Below are positions 16,307 to 21,034 of a stretch of DNA of 21,034 nt, one piece after another. Source of the DNA: Bacteroidota bacterium. GTDB lineage: Bacteria > Bacteroidota > Ignavibacteria > Ignavibacteriales > Ignavibacteriaceae. Location of the stretch: the NCBI GenBank assembly GCA_021796135.1, contig JAJYOQ010000020.1, positions 1-21,034 on the forward strand, given 5' to 3'. Below the pieces are notes generated by a model. That model worked only from the letters and a program-made list of their open reading frames with translations, made no database searches and was not told the origin of the DNA. How positions within the stretch are numbered: the first letter of the stretch is position 1; each line of letters begins with the position of its first letter. The translations under genes and the position numbers were made by a program.

Positions 16307-16459
16307 TTGCAAAGCTTATATCAATTCTTAAATCAAAATGCGATCTTTATAGTTATGATTATCGTCCTTATCGTTTGGGCGGGAATCTTTTTCTACTTAC
16401 TTAACTTAGATAAACGAATTAAATCAATCGAAAAAGAAATCAATGGAGTTAAAAAATGA
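16307..16459 (+). CDS. ccmD: Small haem-exporter-associated protein CcmD
   Basis: A 50-residue protein with one membrane segment (FIVMIIVLIVWAGIFFYLL, about 14-32) followed by a charged cytoplasmic tail (DKRIKSIEKEI). This is exactly the CcmD layout. CcmD stabilises the CcmC-CcmE complex and is needed for release of holo-CcmE. It starts at TTG one base after the ccmC stop, and its stop overlaps the ccmE start (ATGA, 16456-16459). Sequence conservation of CcmD is low, so the call rests on size, topology and position between ccmC and ccmE. Confidence 0.85.
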   Translation: MQSLYQFLNQNAIFIVMIIVLIVWAGIFFYLLNLDKRIKSIEKEINGVKK

Positions 16460-16854
16460 ATAAAAAATATTTATTTGGCGGATTTATTATTGTTGTGTTT
16501 TTAGGACTGACTGCTTACCTTTTTACCCAAAGCAATATTAAATATGAGAGTAATTTCTCAAATGTAATGGCTAAAGAAAAAACTGTAAAAGCTACAGGCA
16601 GCTGGGTAAAAGACAAGAACTATGTTATAGATTCAAATGACCGTACATTCTCATTTTATATTGCTGACACACACGGAAACGAAATGAAAGTCATTTACAA
16701 CGGAACCATCCCAAATAATTTTGAAACTGCTAAGTCAGTAGTTGTTACCGGAAAATATTATCAAGGATGCTTCCACGCCACAAGTATCCTTACAAAATGC
16801 CCCAGTAAATATGAAGGACAAAACATACAGGGCGTAAAATCTTCGTCTTTATAA
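16456..16854 (+). CDS. ccmE: Haem chaperone CcmE, Cys (CxxxY) variant
   Basis: A 132-residue periplasm-facing haem chaperone with an N-terminal membrane anchor (residues 5-24) and an OB-fold beta domain (KATGSWVKDKN, TFSFYIADTHG, VIYNGTIPNNF and VVVTGKYYQG). In the common type, haem is held covalently by a His in a HxxxY motif near the C-terminus. Here the equivalent site reads LTKCPSKYE, with C115 and Y119, that is CxxxY. This is the signature of the variant System I described in archaea and Desulfovibrio-type bacteria. Another Cys and a His lie close by (C105, H107). The ATG overlaps the ccmD stop. The assignment is secure; chemistry at C115 is inferred from known variants. Confidence 0.93.
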   Translation: MNKKYLFGGFIIVVFLGLTAYLFTQSNIKYESNFSNVMAKEKTVKATGSWVKDKNYVIDSNDRTFSFYIADTHGNEMKVIYNGTIPNNFETAKSVVVTGKYYQGCFHATSILTKCPSKYEGQNIQGVKSSSL

Positions 16855-16864
16855 TTTTAAAAGA

Positions 16865-16891
16865 ATAAGATTTAATCTAGTTAAATCTTAT
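16865..16891 (+). promoter_or_regulatory. Intercistronic hairpin just upstream of ccmF
   Basis: ATAAGATTTAA (16865-16875) pairs perfectly with TTAAATCTTAT (16881-16891) across a five-base TCTAG loop. It ends a few bases before the GAGGA ribosome binding site of ccmF and has no T-tract. It is more likely an mRNA stability, processing or translation element inside the operon than a terminator. The stem is AT-rich, so its stability is modest. Confidence 0.4.
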
Positions 16892-16904
16892 ATATGAGGA
16901 AAAA

Positions 16905-19298
16905 ATGATCGGAAGTATAATTATTACTGTTGCTCTTGCAAGCAGTATAATCTCAATGGTAATGTACTATCTCGCTTATCGAGGTTATAATTCACTTAAC
17001 TACGGACGGATAGCATACCATACTATGGCTATGCTGGTTATTGTTGCAGCAGCTTTGTTAGAGTATCTTCTTATAACGCATAACTATAGTTTCAAATATG
17101 TTTTTGAATACAGCAGTAATGAGCTGTCAAGAGGAATCTTAATGGCTTCTTTCTGGGGCGGACAGGAAGGGAGCTTTATGCTCTGGCTTTTCCTGACTAC
17201 AATCGTAGGCTTAATATTACAGAATTATTCTTCAAAAAGAGGCGACCTGGAACCAAGAGTCATGGCTGTCTTTTCTCTGGCAACATCCTTTATCCTTTTG
17301 ATGGTATCCCCATTATTTAAGAATCCATTTGTTAATATTTGGGCAGAACCGATATTTATTTCCGTAAAAAGCATAAACCAATCATTCCTAAATTCACCGT
17401 TGCTGCAGAACTTTATTTTTAGTGACGGTTCATCAGGACAAAATTTTGTTAAAATGGACTCACACCTTTATACAATACTAACTTCAAATGGGATTGCAAT
17501 AAAGGATTTTATATTAAACGGAAGAGGATTAAATCCTCAATTGACAAACTTCTGGATGCAGGTACATCCTCCTATTCTATTTACCGGTTTTGCAATGTCA
17601 ACAGTACCATTTGTATTTGCAATGGCAGCAATGATGAAGAACGATTACAGGGATTGGGTTAAACAATCCTTCCCATGGATATTGGCTGCTTCGGGAATTT
17701 TGGGTTTAGGAATTATGCTTGGCGGTTACTGGGCTTATGAAATGCTTGGCTGGGGCGGATATTGGGCTTGGGATCCAGTTGAAAATTCAAGTCTAATACC
17801 CTGGCTTGTAGGAGTAGCGGCAATTCATACATTGCTGGTACAAAGAAAAAGTCAAAGCAAAGGAGACGGAATCGGCAGGTATGCTAAAATTAATCTTATC
17901 CTATGTATAATGATGTACGTACTTGTAATATACAGTACCTTCCTAACCAGAAGCGGAGTGCTTGGTGATGCTTCGGTTCATTCATTCGTTGATCCGGGTG
18001 CAATTGTTTATATCTTCCTTGTAGTTTTTGTCGGGACATTTTTATTCCTCGGACTCGGTACTTTGGCTTACCGCTGGAAATTTTTAAGTGTAAATATTAA
18101 ATCAGAAGAAGGAATTTTTTCAAGAGAATTATCCTTGTTTACTGCTGCGATTGTATTAAGCGCATCTTCTTTAATAGTTTTATTAGGAACATCTGCACCA
18201 ATATTCGGACATTCGGTGGATGCTTCCTTTTATAATCAAATGAACCTGCCCATTGCAATTATTATCGGTCTTCTTAATGGGCTCAGTCTTTTAATGAAAT
18301 GGAAATCGAACAGCAAAGAAGAGATAATGAAGAAATCTTTTCTTTCAGTTACGGCGACAATTGTAATCTCAGTTCTTATTATTATACTCGGAGGAATTAC
18401 TGATATAATGGTAATGCTTCTGACGGTTTCGACGACTTTTGCTTTAATTGTAAATGCTGAAATTGCAGTCAGGATAATTCGCGGCAATAAAAAAATGTTA
18501 GGTGCCTACATTGCACACATTGGTATTTCTGTCTTTCTACTAGGAGTTATCGGTTCGACAGTTTACAGCAGGGAAAAGGACATTAACTTAACAAAAAATA
18601 TTCCCCAGGAAGCCTTCGGCTATAAAATGACATTTACGGGATATGATGAAATTGATAACAATACCAAATATGCTTTTAATGTCAAGCTGCAAAAAGGAGA
18701 TAAGTCATATACAGTAAGTCCTGTAATGTATATAAGCGATTTTAACAATGGCTTAATGAGAGAACCAGCAATTCTCTCCCTGCCAACTAAAGATGTTTAT
18801 TTCTCTCCCATGGGCTATGATAACGGAACAGATAATAAAGCTCAAGGACAGACCATTTCTTTAGGATTAGGTGACAGTACCAGCTTTGACGGATCAGAAA
18901 TATCATATAAAGATTTTGTAGCACCGGATATGAGCGTAATGATGAATGGCGGCGACTTCAAAATGGGAGCAAAGCTTACTATTATAAAAGGCGGAAAATC
19001 ATATAATAGTGAAGCAATAATGGAAAAACACGGGCGTGATGTTAAATTTGATCCCATTATACTTAGTGGAGCTAACTTAAAAATTCAGCTTCAAAAGATA
19101 GATCCAACTTCAAAACAGGCACAGTTTATATTCTCAAAAATTAACGGCGAAAACATATCGAATGCGGCGCCGAAGGAAATTCTTCAGATTTCAGCAAGTA
19201 TAAAACCTTTTGTTAACCTGGTATGGACAGGTATACTAATAATGGTTTTAGGATTTTTCATTTCAGTCGCAAGACGCTTAAAAGAGTCAATGGTTTAG
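16905..19298 (+). CDS. ccmF: Cytochrome c haem lyase subunit CcmF
   Basis: A 797-residue polytopic inner-membrane protein that accepts haem from CcmE and joins it to apocytochrome c. Early SFWGGQEGSFMLWLF and the tryptophan-rich motif WGGYWAWDPVENSSLIPW (283-300) are family hallmarks. Candidate haem-ligand histidines are H221 (QVHPPILF), H308 (AAIHTLL), H359 (SVHSFVD) and H436 (FGHSVDASFYN). A long periplasmic region (about residues 565-765) precedes a last membrane helix and the tail ARRLKESMV. The length is somewhat above the ~650 of E. coli CcmF, with the excess mostly in the C-terminal periplasmic part. GAGGA just before ATG 16905 supports the start. A strong terminator follows, with no ccmG or ccmH after it. 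Confidence 0.93.
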   Translation: MIGSIIITVALASSIISMVMYYLAYRGYNSLNYGRIAYHTMAMLVIVAAALLEYLLITHNYSFKYVFEYSSNELSRGILMASFWGGQEGSFMLWLFLTTIVGLILQNYSSKRGDLEPRVMAVFSLATSFILLMVSPLFKNPFVNIWAEPIFISVKSINQSFLNSPLLQNFIFSDGSSGQNFVKMDSHLYTILTSNGIAIKDFILNGRGLNPQLTNFWMQVHPPILFTGFAMSTVPFVFAMAAMMKNDYRDWVKQSFPWILAASGILGLGIMLGGYWAYEMLGWGGYWAWDPVENSSLIPWLVGVAAIHTLLVQRKSQSKGDGIGRYAKINLILCIMMYVLVIYSTFLTRSGVLGDASVHSFVDPGAIVYIFLVVFVGTFLFLGLGTLAYRWKFLSVNIKSEEGIFSRELSLFTAAIVLSASSLIVLLGTSAPIFGHSVDASFYNQMNLPIAIIIGLLNGLSLLMKWKSNSKEEIMKKSFLSVTATIVISVLIIILGGITDIMVMLLTVSTTFALIVNAEIAVRIIRGNKKMLGAYIAHIGISVFLLGVIGSTVYSREKDINLTKNIPQEAFGYKMTFTGYDEIDNNTKYAFNVKLQKGDKSYTVSPVMYISDFNNGLMREPAILSLPTKDVYFSPMGYDNGTDNKAQGQTISLGLGDSTSFDGSEISYKDFVAPDMSVMMNGGDFKMGAKLTIIKGGKSYNSEAIMEKHGRDVKFDPIILSGANLKIQLQKIDPTSKQAQFIFSKINGENISNAAPKEILQISASIKPFVNLVWTGILIMVLGFFISVARRLKESMV

Positions 19299-19319
19299 CT
19301 AAACTCTTCAATTCATTTT

Positions 19320-19371
19320 AATGACCGGAAAAATTATCTTTTCAAGGTAATCTTCCGGTCATTCTTATTTT
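19320..19371 (+). terminator. Rho-independent terminator of the ccm operon
   Basis: AATGACCGGAA (19320-19330) pairs perfectly with TTCCGGTCATT (19353-19363), 11 bp. An inner ATTATC/GGTAAT helix (one G-U pair) extends the stem. CTTATTTT follows. It lies 21 bases after the ccmF stop and ends the operon. Confidence 0.85.
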
Positions 19372-19459
19372 AAAGTTTCTAAATCTTTTTCCGATAATAA
19401 AGTTGGGTTTAATGTAATAAACTCAAGTATGCTTAATTATGCTATTTTTACTCAAAATC

Positions 19460-19467
19460 TAAATTTG
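19460..19467 (+). promoter_or_regulatory. Possible -7 promoter box (TAAATTTG) for the chemotaxis gene
   Basis: TAAATTTG fits TAnnTTTG, 76 bases before the GTG start of the chemotaxis receptor gene. No TTG is found at -33 spacing. If it is used, the hairpin at 19477-19490 would lie at the very 5' end of the transcript. Confidence 0.3.
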
Positions 19468-19476
19468 AAATTAATG

Positions 19477-19490
19477 CCCGCAAAAGCGGG
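19477..19490 (+). terminator. Small GC hairpin, terminator-like
   Basis: CCCGC-AAAA-GCGGG forms a 5-bp GC stem, flanked by TTAA on both sides, then AT-rich sequence. It could be a second terminator for ccm read-through or a 5' leader hairpin of the chemotaxis gene. It is nearly identical to the core of the htpX terminator. Confidence 0.45.
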
Positions 19491-19543
19491 TTAATAATTT
19501 ATTATTACACATTTTAGCTTAAATATACACAAAGAGGTCTACA

Positions 19544-21034
19544 GTGGGATGGTTCAATAATCTTAAAATAAGTACAAAACTTATATCGACGTTTGCGACA
19601 GCGTCTTTATTCTTTATATTATTGGGATATGAAGGAATTACAAATCTTAAATCTATTAACCAAAGTGACAGAATACTTTACGAAACTAATGCTGTCCCAC
19701 TATCAATAGAGGGAGAAGTTTCAACCTCTTTTCAGCGGATGCGCAGTGACGCCTTAAGTCTGCTGGCAGACACCACAATATCCAAAACGGATTTTATAAA
19801 TAAAATGAATACGCGCATGGGGGAAATTGAAAATTACTTTACTGAATTTGATAAAATTAAGCTTCCTGATGAATCGAAACAGGCATTGAATAATGTTGAA
19901 AAATCGTATAGCAATTTTCATGATATATTTCAGAACTTCATCAACCTGGCACAAAACGGAAGCACATCGGATGCATTATCACTGTGGAACGGACAATTGA
20001 AAGATGCAATGATAAATACTCAAAGCACAATCTCGTATTTGGATGAAGTTTTAATCAGAAGAGCAAAGACAAGAGCTGCCAACAACACCATCACAGCAGA
20101 TGATGCCACGAGAAACATGTTAATTTATATTATTATCGGAGTAATATCAGCCATAAGCCTAGGATATTATATTTCTAAGGTAATAAGCAAACGGCTCCAT
20201 GAATTATTGAAGGCAACAAATAAATTTGCCTCCGGAGATGCAAATATTAATCTAAATAGTGACTCAAAGGATGAAATCGGAGAACTTTCATCGGCATTTC
20301 AAAATATGATAGACAAGATAGCCTTGCAAATACAATACCTTGATAATTTACCAAATCCCGTAATGATTATAGATAAAAACTATAATATACAATATATGAA
20401 CAAGTTCGGGTCCAAGGTAGCAGCAAAAGACCAGAATGAATTAGTCGGATTAAAATGTTATGACCAGATGAAAACCTCGCATTGCAATACCGAAAACTGT
20501 GCATTGCGTAAAGCAATGACGACTGATAGTATTTGTACAGCCGAAACAATTGCTCATCCTAATAATGCGGAATTACCAATAATTTATACAGGAGCCCCCG
20601 TTAAAAATAAATCAGGTGAAATTATAGGCGCACTTGAGAACATAACGGATATAACAGAAATTAAGAATATGCAAAATTATCTTACACGCTCAACTCAAAA
20701 TATTTTACAGGCAATGGATAAGTTTGCAGCTGGAGATTTGACAGTAGAAGTCATTCCCGAAATAAAAGATGACGCAATAGGTAAACTTTATTATGGGTTT
20801 AATCAATCGGTTCAAAATATTAAAGGAATAATTGAAAATGTCAGTGAAGCCGTTTCCGCAACTGCCAGCGCGAGTACTCAGATTTCTAGCAGCACGGAAG
20901 AAATGGCAGCCGGAGCACAGGAACAGAGCAATCAAACGACAGAAGTAGCCAGTGCAGTAGATCAAATGACAAAAACCATATTACAGACAACTCGAAATGC
21001 GACGTCAACTGCTGAAAGTGCAAAAAGTTCAGGA
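19544..21034 (+). CDS. Methyl-accepting chemotaxis protein, 3' end beyond the window
   Basis: 497 codons are present and the frame is open to the right edge. GTG 19544 is six bases after GAGG (19534-19537). Order of parts: short basic N-terminus; first membrane helix (about 13-30); periplasmic helical sensor region (about 31-190) resembling a four-helix-bundle domain; second membrane helix (192-212); HAMP (about 212-262); a PAS domain (about 266-380) with LPNPVMIIDKNYNIQYMN and the Cys-containing GLKCYDQMKTSHCNTENC (C305, C314, C319); a second HAMP-like segment (MDKFAAGDLTVEV and onward); then the start of the coiled-coil signalling domain (SSSTEEMAAGAQEQSNQTTE). It should sense a periplasmic and/or a cytoplasmic PAS signal and control CheA. 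The methylation and CheA-contact tip lies past the edge. No chemotaxis partners are in the window. Confidence 0.92.
   Translation, partial: MGWFNNLKISTKLISTFATASLFFILLGYEGITNLKSINQSDRILYETNAVPLSIEGEVSTSFQRMRSDALSLLADTTISKTDFINKMNTRMGEIENYFTEFDKIKLPDESKQALNNVEKSYSNFHDIFQNFINLAQNGSTSDALSLWNGQLKDAMINTQSTISYLDEVLIRRAKTRAANNTITADDATRNMLIYIIIGVISAISLGYYISKVISKRLHELLKATNKFASGDANINLNSDSKDEIGELSSAFQNMIDKIALQIQYLDNLPNPVMIIDKNYNIQYMNKFGSKVAAKDQNELVGLKCYDQMKTSHCNTENCALRKAMTTDSICTAETIAHPNNAELPIIYTGAPVKNKSGEIIGALENITDITEIKNMQNYLTRSTQNILQAMDKFAAGDLTVEVIPEIKDDAIGKLYYGFNQSVQNIKGIIENVSEAVSATASASTQISSSTEEMAAGAQEQSNQTTEVASAVDQMTKTILQTTRNATSTAESAKSSG

Noticed and set aside
1..21034. CRISPR arrays, tRNA/rRNA genes, insertion sequences, defence or toxin-antitoxin systems
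   Set aside because: No repeat-spacer pattern, terminal repeats, transposase, or defence-type protein motifs were seen on reading through the window.

Overview
The window is an AT-rich stretch of a Gram-negative bacterial chromosome holding ordinary housekeeping, envelope and respiration genes. The best taxonomic guess is the Bacteroidota/Ignavibacteriota side of the tree, most likely Ignavibacteria. The reasons are a PorV/PorQ-family outer-membrane protein, a secreted HExxH protease with a type IX secretion-like C-terminal tail, the single-gene (dimeric) glycyl-tRNA synthetase, and copies of a TAnnTTTG promoter box ahead of several genes, combined with usable Shine-Dalgarno sequences at many starts. 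This is inferred from protein character, not from a marker-gene search. There are no tRNA or rRNA genes, insertion sequences, CRISPR arrays or phage genes that I can see.

Layout. 189-1691: glycyl-tRNA synthetase, apparently starting at ATC. 1758-2897: exported TPR-like protein. 2983-3918 (minus strand): PorV/PorQ-family beta-barrel. 4092-5975: ABC-F ATPase Uup. 6059-6910: membrane protease HtpX with a clean terminator. 7146-8435: glutamate dehydrogenase, followed by a hairpin. 8428-9069: unrecognised exported protein. 9141-14756: a tight overlapping cluster of bamD, a hotdog acyl-CoA thioesterase, a secreted FG-GAP/VCBS-repeat protein, a secreted metalloprotease and ccmA. 14910-19298: ccmB-ccmC-ccmD-ccmE-ccmF, closed by a strong terminator. 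19544 to the right edge: a methyl-accepting chemotaxis protein cut off by the window. The longest gaps without a gene are about 235-245 bases (6911-7145 and 19299-19543); both hold a hairpin and a possible promoter.

How the genes work together. The main pathway is cytochrome c maturation System I. CcmA/CcmB form the ATP-driven transporter that releases holo-CcmE. CcmC and CcmD load haem onto CcmE, and CcmF passes it to apocytochrome. CcmE has Cys in place of the usual haem-binding His, in a CxxxY motif, and no ccmH or ccmG follows ccmF. This matches the variant System I known from archaea and some sulfate reducers. A second theme is the envelope: BamD for outer-membrane protein insertion, a PorV/PorQ-like protein, and exported proteins that probably include a type IX cargo.

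I did not find a convincing undescribed system. The points most worth checking are the ATC start of glyQS, an apparent single-base frameshift at the start of ccmC, the Cys-type CcmE, the shared promoter box, and the uncharacterised exported proteins between gdhA and ccmA.
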